Assembly: GCA_954871525.1 (NCBI GenBank) | Contig: OX940872.1 | Location: 27,747,746 to 27,811,745, forward strand | DNA: 64,000 bases | DNA from: Parietaria judaica | Taxonomy: Eukaryota > Streptophyta > Magnoliopsida > Rosales > Urticaceae | Reading direction: 5' to 3' | Shown here: piece by piece, positions 45,040 through 55,937 of the stretch | Layout: each line of letters starts with the position of its first letter | How positions within the stretch are numbered: position 1 is the stretch's first letter | Notes under the pieces: generated by a model | What the model saw: the letters and a program-made list of their open reading frames with translations, nothing else | What the model was told of the DNA's origin: nothing | Databases searched by the model: none | Made by a program: the position numbers and the translations under genes

Positions 45040-45262
45040 TTTTTTTTAAGCAACAAGCCTAATTAAAAAAAATGAAGTGACACTATCAACCAAGGTTACA
45101 ATGCACTCTCATATTACTAGATATATTCAGTTTAAGAATATGTGGCATTATTAGCCAAATTTACATATATGTAAAGGGTGCACTCTTTAGAGTCCCATGA
45201 AATTTGAACCTGTGACTTTATAAATACGTATGTAAAGGTGTTACCATTAAACCGAGCTTGCC
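45040..45262 (-). mobile_element. tRNA-derived SINE
   Basis: On the minus strand it starts GGCAAGCTCGGTTTAATGGT, containing a pol III A box (TTTAATGGTAAC), followed about 35 bp later by a B box AGGTTCAAATTTC (45199-45211) and then an unrelated body with an A/T-rich tail near 45045. Spacing and box order fit a tRNA-derived SINE. Target duplication not found. Confidence 0.65.
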
Positions 45263-45861
45263 TAAATTTAAAGAAACAGTGGCACCATGAAAACAAAGAT
45301 TAGTCTACTATAAATCATACGTACGTGAGTCCAAAAAGATAAGATGTCAACTCGTTTCGATTTTTTCAATGCTCCTACGTAATTAGTTTAACTTACTCTC
45401 CTTTTAGTTTTGCTACTTTTCTGAGATGAATATCCAATCAGTTAATTTTAGGATTAAATTGCGTAATCAATTGCAAAGTTTATGCCTATACAGTAGTTGG
45501 TTTGTGATGTGGACTCCAATTATTGAATTGAATAGGAAAAATTCATCCTCTCTATGCGAAATAGTAGTTTTTTTTAAGAATATTTGCAGCAAATGTACCA
45601 TAGACTGTCTCGTAGTTACATATTTAAAATTTTATTTGTTACGGCAAAAGTTTCAAAAATGAAAAAAAAAAATCATAAAAAATTGAAACTTATAACAGAA
45701 TAATTTTTAATTTTGGAATTATTGCGACGATAAAAATTAAATTTGAAACTTATGGTGAAACATTTTTTTTCATAATTTTTTCAACAATAAAATAAAATTA
45801 AAAATATATTGCATACAAAGATACTACGTGCTATTTTGCTGTAAATATTTCATTTTTCTAT
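45263..45861. other. AT-rich intergenic DNA
   Basis: Low-complexity DNA with no supported gene. Ends with the TTTTTCTAT target copy of the palindromic element. Confidence 0.5.
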
Positions 45862-46832
45862 GGGTAAACTGCGGCTAATGTACCCAATGTTTGATTTTCT
45901 GCGGATTATGTACCCAATGTTTATTTTTGGCGGCTAATGTACTCAATGTTTGATCCGTTAGATATTTTTGGGTTTTCCGTCAGTTGACCGTTAGAGAGTT
46001 ATATGTACACTTTTCGTATTTTTGACATAACTCACTCATTTTTTGTCCAAATTTTATGCACGACCTATGGTTGGAAAGATAAGAGATAGATCTACAACTT
46101 TAATGTTTTAAGTTTTGTAAAATCAGTTTAAAAAAAATACGAAATTTCAAGTACAACGTAAAACTGGACATTAGTTTAATACAAAATATTTGTTTCGAGC
46201 AAATTTTAATATACTTAATGACTTTTTATGATGAAACGTAAAAGTAAAAAGTTGTAGATAAATGTTTTATCTTTCCAACGGATGTTTATTTATAAATTTT
46301 GGATAAAAAACGAGTGAGTTATGCCAAAAATATGAAATATTATTTCACATCACATCTTTTATATTTTTGGCATAACTCACTCATTTTTTGTCCAAAATTT
46401 ATAAATAAACAACCGTTGGAAAGATAAAAAGTTTATCTACAACTTTTTAGTTTTACGTTTCATCATAAAAAGTCATTAAGTATATTAAAATTTGCTCGAA
46501 ACAAATATTTTGCATTAAACTAATGTCCAGTTTTACGTTGTACTTGAAATTTCGTATTTTTTTAAAACTGATTTTACAAAACTTAAAACATTAAAGTTGT
46601 AGATCTATCTCTTATCTTTCCAACCATAGGTCGTGCATAAAATTTGGACAAAAAATGAGTGAGTTATGTCAAAAATACGAAAAGTGTACATATAACTCTC
46701 TAACGGTCAACTGACGGAAAACCCAAAAATATCTAACGGATCAAACATTGGGTACATTAGCCGCCAAAAATAAACATTGGGTATATAATCCGCAGAAAAT
46801 CAAACATTGAGTACATTAGCCGCAGTTTACCC
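45862..46832. mobile_element. Foldback MULE-type element (971-bp near-perfect palindrome)
   Basis: Two arms of roughly 465 bp are almost exact inverse copies around a short centre near 46345. Ends are GGGTAAACTGCGG and its inverse. A perfect 9-bp duplication TTTTTCTAT flanks it (45853-45861 and 46833-46841), the target size of Mutator-like elements. No coding capacity. Confidence 0.93.
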
Positions 46833-47934
46833 TTTTTCTATTTCAAACTAGTAAACTCTAAAAGGGGGTAAGTTTTCACACTTCTCATTAAAATAACCTT
46901 TTTTCTATTACTATTCTCTTCGAGGAAAATAGTTTCAACTAATTAATCAGATTAGTCTTCTTCATATATGTGTACTATAATTTTATGCTTCAATTCTCTT
47001 GGTTTTCGGTACCTAAACAAAATAGAATCTAGGATAAACAAACCCATATCGGCAATAAAAAGAAATATTACAGACAATCGTAAATTATCAATAACGTTTT
47101 TAGCGACGATGTTGTACCATGTCGTCATCTGGAAAAATAATCTCATACCAGTTTACCCGATTTCAAATTCAGGAAATTATTCGATCCCGAAACAACAAGT
47201 TTGACCAAAAAAATGAAATACAAAATAAAGCACCAATAACATGATATGCATGAATGTGGAACAGCCATAAGCAATAGATAATTTCATCTATTTACCCACT
47301 GCATAAGGCCACATAAAAATGTTGAACCAAAACTTTGAGGTAGAGCGGAGTTCGAAGTCTCGTCGGGGAGGTAGGCTGCGATCTTCTAAAATATTCTCAC
47401 CGGAGTACATGTTGTACCGATAGTGACCGTGTTCGATGGAATTACTTCTAAATCCCTCGTATTTACTAATTGGCTACTTATTATAAGAGCTTTGGGCATA
47501 GAAATCCCAGCACAATACCAAACTGCTGATTTAAAGAGAGAAACAAGAAAATTTGATTTATCCGTAAGAAGTTTGGTTGAACTCAAATGGTTAATGGTCT
47601 CAAATATTTATAAGGTGAAATCTCAATTGCTTTTGTAAAAAATTCATATTTGAATAATTATTAGCAATGAACCTCAAGATGGCTAAGTAGATTATAATAC
47701 ATGAATTCTAGATAAGCCCAAGAATCTCTGGTATCCGATAAAAGCTAATTCAAGCTTGTACCGGTATTCGGTGGAATTTAATGAGATTCTCCGGGTCATA
47801 CTTTTGGATCAACACTTATATAGATCGCGGCTGATACCAAAGTAGCCGTGGCGGAAATCTTTCTTTGATATTTTCTATATGATAGTTTTTAAACCATTAT
47901 GAAAATATATCTATAGATTCCGTCGTCTAGTATG
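46833..47934. other. Unclassified intergenic DNA
   Basis: A GTTCGAAGTC string near 47349 resembles a pol III B box but has no convincing A box. 47400-47640 stays open in both directions for short stretches without resembling a known protein. Confidence 0.4.
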
Positions 47935-48024
47935 TTTATAGAGTGCTAAATGGTCCACAGAGCGTGAACTGAACCCGTAGTGAGTTCAGTTCACGCTCGG
48001 TTGGACCATTTAGCACTCTATAAA
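47935..48024. repeat. 90-bp inverted repeat (hairpin)
   Basis: TTTATAGAGTGCTAAATGGT pairs with the inverse at 48005-48024, and GAGCGTGAACTGAAC with its inverse at about 47984-47998, leaving a 9-nt loop. A related half-site (TGGACCATTTAACACTACAA) occurs at about 48150-48170. Most likely a tiny MITE. Confidence 0.8.
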
Positions 48025-49956
48025 GTTCAAAAACATAATTAATTCTACATTTCTCTTTCTCTTTTGTTATTTAAATTCTAGTATCCTGTAAATTTCTTCG
48101 TGCAATCCAATATATATATAGTAGTGTATGGTTTGGTTTCTACGCACAATGGACCATTTAACACTACAAAGTTAAAAAACGGAATTATCATTTCAGTTGG
48201 AGTTCACATGTTAAAATGTTCCACTAGAAATTTTGACATAGTGTGTGAACGATTCATGATGCTTGATTGATTGCCTCATTTTGCATGTAAAATTGATTGT
48301 GGTCCAAATTTTTCATTTCGGGTAGTTGAGCTTCTACTTTCAATTTAAACTCATCGTACGTTTTGTTTCATATCTTATTTTGCTTAATGTACGTTACGCT
48401 CACATGATCATCGCTGGAATCATTTAGATGATCATCCAGTACGAGTTTGTCGTTTATGAATCAGTGTTGCCGTTGGTCGTTCATACTATTCCTCCCGCCA
48501 GGGCCAACCCTGACTACATGTTATCGCAAGGCCGGCGCTTTGGGCTTCAAAATTTAAGCGTCTAAGTTTTTTATAGATGTTATTTTGTACTTAATCAAAT
48601 AAAAAATACTATTTAAGTATTTTAAGAGCTTCAAAATTTTCTTTAACCTAAGGCCCCGACATTAGACGACAAACTCCGTATTGCGGCCAGTCCGGCTCCA
48701 ACACTCGAGGAACTCTCTTCGGAGATATGTCGGCGCTATCTTTAGAGCTCTCTAGAGGTTATTCTTTAGCGGGACAATAAGAACCAGCTTATTTAATTTT
48801 TATTTTAGAGGGGACAATTTTTATTTAATAAGTAAACATTTTGTTCAAATGAATTTGATTGAATTTTTTTTTTTTTTGCTGCCCACGTGCATGGCATTAG
48901 TATGGTGCCGCGTGGCAAGCCATGAAGGCTTTAATTTTTGGAGGAAAAATTTGGTAAACTCGTTTTTTTTTTTTTTACTTTGACTACTTTTTTTAACCAT
49001 CAAAATATATATGTCATATAATATATAGAATTGGTAGATAAAATTACAAAAATAACATAAATAATAATAACTTAAATATTTATGTCGTCAATGATAACTT
49101 AAGAGGTTATGATGCTTTGTTATTTTATCTACTAATTTTGTATATTTTATGCATAACATAATAACTTAAGTACGTATGCGCTAATAAATGATAATAACCT
49201 ATATTTACGTCCTTAATAATAACTTAAGAATTTATGCCACAACAAGTATTGATATTTTTTAAAAGTTAACAGCTTGGTACTAACGGCATAAATAATTTTA
49301 ACATTTTGGTACTCTTACTTCTAAAAGATAAAATTTAGAATAGGAAACTGAACTTTGAAATATTTTGCGGTACAGCTTTTACTTGTATCATCCGTTATAT
49401 ATACATATGTATTTGACTTAAAATCCAAAACTCTACTTTTTTAAATGTAATCATCCTAAAAATTCTTCTTTCTCACACAGCAAATAGTAACTCTACCACA
49501 ATTTTCTAAATTTAGATTTTAGTTTTATTCGGTTAATATTCTCAATTTCTCATATAGTTTCTAATTCTATTAGGCATTTACACACGTTTTTTAGTTTCTT
49601 AGTTTTTTTGGTTCATTTTTTGCACTTTTTTTTACCTTATTTAGTGATATAGTTAGTTTATTTTTTGCACTTATTTAGGGATACATATAGTTAGTTTATT
49701 TTGCGAATATATTTTAGTTCGAAGGTGAAAAAGTTTCACCCTTGTTCTGTTCTTCAACAACAATATTATGAAAGAACGCAAAATGCCACTGCCAACAACA
49801 GATGACCTACTTCTGTACTTCCTTCCTTCATCACATTTAGTGCATGCAAAACCCTAGACCAATCAACCCTTCTCCTAACTCACCGTCTCATTAACACCCA
49901 CAAACAAAGAAAAAACAATCTCAGTCAATCTCTCGATCGACTAGTCTTGCTTTGTC
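48025..49956. other. Intergenic DNA, promoter side of the SSL gene
   Basis: 48496-48720 begins CAGGGCCAACCCTG and ends in a partly inverse GGCCAGTCCGGCTCC block, resembling a decayed hAT-type MITE. 48900-49300 is AT-rich with repeated ATAACTTAAG strings. The last 200 bp upstream of 49957 contain the probable promoter and 5' leader. No other gene is seen. Confidence 0.45.
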
Positions 49957-52092
49957 ATGGAGAAGAAGAAGCTCCCTTTGAAAGATGATGGGTTTTTTCA
50001 GCACCCTGTGCTGTTCGTGCTGGTTTTGGTGTTGGGGTTGGTCATCATGGACCCTTTCCACATGGGGCCGCTCGGCGGGCGCGAGTTCAGGCCGATGCGG
50101 AACAGCATTGCGCCATACAAGCAGGTGATGGAGAGCTGGCCGAGGGACAACGAGAGCCGGCTGGGCCAGCTTGGCAAGCTTGAGTTCGCGGGGCAGGTGT
50201 TTGGACCCGAGTCGTTGGAGTTCGACGGGGAAGGGCGCGGACCGTACACCGGGCTGGCAGACGGACGGGTCGTCCGGTGGATGGGAGAGGGTGTGGGGTG
50301 GGAGACTTTTGCTCTTGTCACGTCGACTTGGTGTGTGCCTCGTTTCTTTCATTTATAGCTTCAATTAATTTCATTGATTTCTTATGGTATAAAATGTGGA
50401 GTGGTCGGAATTTCCGACTTCCCACATTTTTTTGTCGAAAAAATTCGGACTCGAGACTAGTCTGGGTATCCAAAGGTTCTGATAAACGTGTCGTTGGCTC
50501 TTTAAAAAAAGTGTCGGATCTGAACCAGTGCGGGTCCGGTTTTTCTTGAACCCGGATCTCCGGGTTATCCTAAAAAAAGGGAGGGTTCGAGCCCTCACAT
50601 ATGTACAGGACTAGTTTCATGGCTTGAGTTAAGATTTAGAGATATATTCCTTAGGTTTTTGAAGATGTCAATCTCATGATATGATCAAAATTATGATTGT
50701 TGTAAGCTTCTAATGTACTTGAAAGACTATATATTAAACCTCATATATACATGAAATCTAGTTTATGTTATAACTTTGTACTTAATGCACACATTGATAA
50801 AGGTCAGAGAAGCTTTGTGCCAAAGGCAATGACTCAACCACCCAAAAGCAATGGAGCGTCGAGAAGCTCTGCGGTCGCCCTCTCGGCCTCCGGTTTCACA
50901 AAGAGACCGGAGATCTCTACATCGCAGACTCGTACTACGGCCTTCTCGTGGTCGGCCCCAAAGGAGGATTCGCCTCTCCCTTGGCCACCCACGTCGAAGG
51001 CAAGCCTATACTCTTCGCCAACGACCTCGACATCCACCGCAACGGCTCCATCTTCTTCACAGACACTAGCAAGAGGCACAACAGGGTGTACGTTCAGGGT
51101 GATCTCCGGTAGTTTTGTGCTTGAAACACGGGGGGATGACTTGTCGTTTATGTTCGGTATTTGCAGGGATCATTTCTTCATCTTGCTGGAAGCGGAATCG
51201 ACGGGACGGCTTCTCAGGTACGATCCTCCGACGAAAACGACGCATGTTATATTGGAAGGCCTTGCTTTTCCAAATGGTGTACAGTTATCAAGAGACCAGA
51301 CTTATCTACTCTACACTGAGACCACCAACTGCAGGTAATTATCCAATCCTTTTCACTCTTCCAAACCATGTTTGAACGAAAAATAGAAAAAATTAATTGC
51401 GACAAAAGTACTTAAATTTTGACCAACATGACAAGGTTCCAAAGTAAAAAAATATGGCAGTAAAATCACCCAAAACCAACAATATGATGTAACGTATTTT
51501 TCCGTCCAATTTCATGTGACGAAAAAAATTAGACAAAAAAATATGTCGTTGTTGACTTTGAATACTTTTGCCATTATTTTTCATTGTTGCCTCAATTGGT
51601 CAAATTTTAAGTACTTTTACCACAATTATCAAATAATAAAATATTCATAATGAGATATGTTCGGTCTAAATCTATTCTTTTGCTTCATTCAGGCTGATGA
51701 AGTACTGGCTAGAAGGTCCTAAATCCGGGCAGGTGGAGGCCGTGGCGAACCTGCCCGGGTTTCCGGACAATGTGAGGATGAACAAGGAAGGGCAGTTCTG
51801 GGTGGCGATCGATTGCTGCCGGACTCCGATACAGGAGGTGCTGAGCCGCAACCCCTGGATAAGGAGCATCTACTTCCGGCTTCCGGCGTCAATGAACTTC
51901 CTGGCGCGCAGGCTGGGGATGGAGATGTACACCGTCATATCCCGCCTCGACGGCGACGGGAAGATCCTCGAGGTCCTGGAGGACCGAAACGGCACCGTAA
52001 TGAAGCTCGTCAGCGAAGTGAGACAAGTGGAGGGGAAGCTGTGGATCGGGACCGTGGCCCACAACCACATCGCCACCATGCCTTATCCTTAG
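49957..52092 (+). CDS. Strictosidine synthase-like protein (SSL4-7 type)
   Basis: Four exons: 49957-50330, 50803-51087, 51167-51334 and 51693-52092, all with GT-AG borders and consistent phase, giving 408 residues. Residues about 16-32 form a membrane or signal-anchor helix. The rest fits the six-bladed propeller of the Str_synth family, with GPESLEFDGEG, GRPLGLRFH, YIADSYYGLL, LEGLAFPNGVQLS, LPGFPDNVR and GKLWIGTVAHNHIA. Plant SSL proteins of this group sit in the endomembrane system or vacuole, lack proven strictosidine synthase activity and are often stress-induced. True strictosidine synthase activity is therefore not claimed. Intron 3 contains a MITE (51395-51629). Confidence 0.93.
51395..51629. 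mobile_element. MITE in intron 3 of the SSL gene
   Basis: Inverted ends: TAATTGCGACAAAAGTACTT at the left and its approximate inverse (AAGTACTTTTACCACAATTA) at the right, about 235 bp long. A lone similar end occurs at about 36193-36215. No coding capacity. Confidence 0.7.
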
Positions 52093-53677
52093 AGTTGACC
52101 CCTTTTTGCTTCTCCGTTGACCATATTTATTTTGTTTTCGACGATGTTGTTTCAAACCTTAGTGAAACTCCGATCTCGATAACTAGCTGTAGTGGCATAT
52201 TAATGTGTCGTGTCCCTGATTTCTGATCAATAATTAAGTTGTTTCAAAACTGGTTTTTCAAAGCTATTTTGACCGGCCTCGGACCGATGCGAGATCAGTT
52301 GACCTGTTTTGATACTAATTAAAAAGTCAATTTTCTCGCGGTTTATGTTAAACGTGGTGTTAACACGAAATATAGAAATCAATTGGACACAACAAATTCC
52401 GAAAGAAAAAAAAAAGTTGTCAAAATCTGATATTGAATAATATTCTACTGGAAAGCGCATTGGTTCAAATTAATCAACTAAAGAATTTACATGCGCGTTT
52501 TTCTTTTAACCGTTGACTTCACTTGCGAGAACGTCTTTGATTAAATTCTTTTTCACCCTTCAATAACGTTGAACAACTTCGAACGAATTACACATTGGTC
52601 AAAAGATTTAGCTACAAAGAAGCTGTGTGGGAAAGCTTCTTAGTTCTTTTGAATTGAAACCTTCATTATAAAAATATTAAATAAAATTATTACTAATTAA
52701 TCGTCTTTGGGTGGGTGGGTGGCTACAAAGATAAAGTTGAGAAAAAGAATTATTAGTCTTTATCTATAATTTAAATAAGTGTGACATGTTAATGATAATT
52801 ATTCCGCACTCAAATGATTTCGATGGCAAGTGGTGGATATTTGAAGTCAACACTACTGCTTTAACAAGTTGGTAATTATTTGATAATACCTAGATCCCAA
52901 AGCTTCAAATATGGATAATTTGCGACTCAAATTTCCAAAATAAGTTTTTAAATTTAACTTTTAGCGTCTTAAGGTCTTGAATATTAATGTTTTCTTACAA
53001 ATAGTAGATTGAGTTTAATTGCATCTTGTTAAATATCATGTGGTATTATTATCATGTCACTTTATTGTCATATTTTGAGTAATTTTTATTAAAAACTAAA
53101 AATTATCATTTGGCATTCGAGTGACAATGAGTCCGTGCGGCTTAATTTTAACAAAAATATATTAATTTTAGGTTGTTGATGGTAACAAAAATTAATTTTT
53201 AACTTTTGGTAAAAAAAAATATATTAGCTTAAAAACACTAAAATAGACTAAAATCGTATTTTTGTTTTTAGAAAAAATCAAAAGCTACGAATTCTACCTT
53301 TTACAATTTATGTACAAAAATCTAAAATTGATTTTGTATTTTTTAGAAAAAACAATTTTGCCAAACACCAGAAAAGCAATTAACTTACAATTAAATAAGT
53401 TGTGCCAAACGCACTCAATATCGCAATGCTACGTTTGTCGTGGTACTTAACACTCAACTCTAAACAGTTATATTGAGCATATTTATGTTAGAAACTTAAG
53501 TCGTAAAAAAATAAATTTAAAAACTTGTCGGTAAGAAATGGGTGAGTTTGAAGACTTAAGCCGCAAATTTTCACGATTGAAAAACTCATATATATCTCAA
53601 CCAAAATCATAAGCTAAGGAATTGATGCATGAAAATTGGAAATTAATGAACGTAGAATCTATCAAGGACATAATAAA
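52093..53677. other. AT-rich intergenic DNA between convergent genes
   Basis: Holds the 3' ends of the SSL gene (plus) and the BAHD gene (minus). Very AT-rich, with no coding or structured repeat that I can support. Confidence 0.5.
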
Positions 53678-54997
53678 CTAAATGACAATTGCCGGATTAA
53701 TAGACGCAAATGCGAGAAGCTCGGGATTTGCTTGGAAATGGCTCATCTCTTCCTCGCCCAACCACAGAGCCACCTCCATTCCTTCACCATCTCTCGCATC
53801 CATCATCGCACAACAGTTCTTAGCGTCTGCAATGTCAGGGATGCATATCCACACCGGCTTTCCCCTTCCGAAATCCGCCTCGTACAGCGGAAACCTACAC
53901 CAGCTGGAGGCCGCGAACTGCCGATCATCACCCGCGTCCTCCTCTTTCCTCGTCGACATCTCTCCGACCACGGCCATAAGCTTTTCGGGTGGAAACCCGT
54001 CGCTCCATGTAGCTTTTAGCTCGTCGATTCCCTTTGCGAGGAGACCGGCCAGGTCTTTCAGCTCGGTTCCGTCCGCTTCGGTCTTCCCTTGGAAGAACCA
54101 TAGGAAGTTTCCGACCGAGTTTTCTGGCAAGCACGGGTTCATCCTCTTCCTTACGTTCACGGTCTGAATGAAAGAGTATTTACGTTTGGATATGGACGAC
54201 GAGGCCTCGTTCAAGCATTTCCAGATCAGCGCCGAGACAGCCTCGACGCGCGTCGGGTTTCGTGTGGTCGAGTCACTGCCTAGTTTCGACCTGAGAGCTT
54301 CGATTTGTTCCTTGTGAAAAACCAGTCTCCGGAGTTCGATCTTCTCGTTCGCATCGGGAGCCTTGCGAGGATCCACGAACGATACGAACGATTTCAACGG
54401 AGGGAAGATCGACGCTGAAGATATAAACCGCGGAATCAACCGCTGTTCGGTCTCGGCTTTCGACGCTGCGGAGGCCCAGGAGTTGAGGAACGTGCTCAGC
54501 GTGGAGGCGTCCCCGGCTTTATGCGACAAGCAAACTCCGATCGCCAAGCCGCCGCATTCGAAGAAGTTGGCCCTGACGAGCAGGAGAGGGCTGCTGCTGA
54601 TCAGGGGTGCTTCTTTCGGGAACCGATGAAGGGGAGCGAGCTCCACGAGCGTAGCGGAGTCGGGATTCGCCAGGATCGCCGACAAGGGACGGTTGACTTT
54701 CGTCGTTACGAACTCGGCTCCGTCGTCGCTGCAGTCGATGGAGAGGTTGCCCGCGAGCCTCCCGGCAAAATGGTGGAACCTTGTTAGGGTTTGGGACAAG
54801 GAGTTCACCAGGAGCTGGGATGTCTGAGATATGGTCGTCGAGTGTGTCGTGTTGCTGGGATAGAAGAGGAGTACTGGAACTGGATCAAGTATGCAGATTT
54901 GATCGAGAAAGGAGAGTTGGTATGTTCGAAGGTTGCTCGGAGTTGGAGACGAGGGTTTCACGGTTTCGGTATTGATGACCTCAATCCTCATCGCCAT
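53678..54997 (-). CDS. BAHD acyltransferase (vinorine synthase-like)
   Basis: Single uninterrupted frame of 439 residues on the minus strand. BAHD enzymes move an acyl group from acyl-CoA to an alcohol or amine in the cytosol. The catalytic HxxxD is HKAGD at residues 159-163. The structural DFGWG motif reads DFGRG at 375-379, with Arg in place of Trp. The overall pattern (SHKAGDAS, LSTFLNSWA) is like clade III members such as vinorine synthase, which often act on alkaloids or alcohols; this is inferred from motifs. I chose ATG 54997 (MAMRIEVINTE) because the upstream 28 residues are unlike the family; ATG 54991 is also possible. Confidence 0.9.
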   Translation of the reverse strand: MAMRIEVINTETVKPSSPTPSNLRTYQLSFLDQICILDPVPVLLFYPSNTTHSTTISQTSQLLVNSLSQTLTRFHHFAGRLAGNLSIDCSDDGAEFVTTKVNRPLSAILANPDSATLVELAPLHRFPKEAPLISSSPLLLVRANFFECGGLAIGVCLSHKAGDASTLSTFLNSWASAASKAETEQRLIPRFISSASIFPPLKSFVSFVDPRKAPDANEKIELRRLVFHKEQIEALRSKLGSDSTTRNPTRVEAVSALIWKCLNEASSSISKRKYSFIQTVNVRKRMNPCLPENSVGNFLWFFQGKTEADGTELKDLAGLLAKGIDELKATWSDGFPPEKLMAVVGEMSTRKEEDAGDDRQFAASSWCRFPLYEADFGRGKPVWICIPDIADAKNCCAMMDARDGEGMEVALWLGEEEMSHFQANPELLAFASINPAIVI

Positions 54998-55195
54998 TGT
55001 TAGAGAGAGAGAGAGTTTGGCTGGCACTTGGGTTGAGCTAAAATAGTGGAAGACTTGTTCATTGAATCTTCTTACGTTCACATATCACCTAAAAAAGCAA
55101 CGTGAAAGTAAAATAAAATACCCTTAATGCTATCTTTTTCTCTACTATATCTTTCTTTTTCTCACTCTTTCTCCACTCTTAAGCTCTTTATTCTT

Positions 55196-55203
55196 TATTT
55201 ATA
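55196..55203 (-). promoter_or_regulatory. Possible TATA box of the BAHD gene
   Basis: TATAAATA on the minus strand, about 200 bp upstream of the start codon. A GA/CT-rich leader (55001-55014) lies between, so a 5' leader of about 170 bp would result. Confidence 0.4.
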
Positions 55204-55937
55204 CGACTTTTAATTAACTACCCAAAACAAAACGAACAAAAAAATGATAAAATAATTGTTAAAAAGTTTTTCCACAGCCAAATATTTTAACCTATGTTAG
55301 TGATACATCCCGAGCGTTGAGGTTTATTGCCGTTTAGAACGTTATAGACTTTAGAAGGTTAATCGAGTCATTGTCGTAAGTGTTGTTTTGTGTTAATCGA
55401 GTCCGTTAGATTGTAATAATTGAGTCTGTTAGATTGTAATTTTTTTCTTCATATAAAGGAGGTTTATATTTTATGAAAGTTGGCATTTGTGTTCAATAGT
55501 GTTCGTGCGTAAGTGTGTTCTTGATTCGAAGATTATTGATCTTGGCTCGTAATAGTTAGCCAACATCACATTGTATTGAATTTTAACATGACAATTAAGT
55601 GACATGCATTATTATGTGAACGTCAACCGAATACCACATGACATTTGACTAACAGAGATAAATATTTTTTGGATGAAAAGATATTGTCAACTTTTTTTAT
55701 GCAACAATCAACATTATTATTGTCATCATTTTTGGATTTTGGACCCGTACTCCCTCTGAAGATCAAAGATTAAGCTTTTTCGCCGCTATTTTCCCATCAA
55801 AATATCACAAAGACATAAGTTATTTTCGCCGCAAATAACTCTATTATTTAAAACGATCCAACTTTGCCACTCTTTCTTACGTTCACGTCTCTCTGTCCTC
55901 TCAGACACATCGCTCTTCAGCATTTCTCAACTCAACC
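55204..55937. other. Divergent intergenic region between BAHD and ETFQO
   Basis: Contains the possible LTR at 55295-55570 and the promoter and leader of ETFQO (about 55850-55937). No coding sequence apart from the neighbours. Confidence 0.5.
55295..55570 (+). mobile_element. Possible short solo LTR
   Basis: Begins TGTTAGTGATACATCC and ends near CCAACATCACA. A CATATAAAGG promoter-like string lies at about 55451, and repeated TAATCGAGTC and GTTAGATTGTAAT units lie inside. No target duplication found, so the borders are uncertain. Confidence 0.4.

Noticed and set aside
47340..47400. A tRNA gene or second SINE
   Set aside because: Only a B-box-like GTTCGAAGTC is present. No A box or cloverleaf could be drawn.
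49957..54997. A monoterpenoid indole alkaloid cluster (strictosidine synthase plus vinorine synthase plus P450s)
   Set aside because: The first gene is of the SSL4-7 type, which has no proven strictosidine synthase activity, and the BAHD call rests on family-level motifs. No tryptophan decarboxylase or other pathway gene is in the window.
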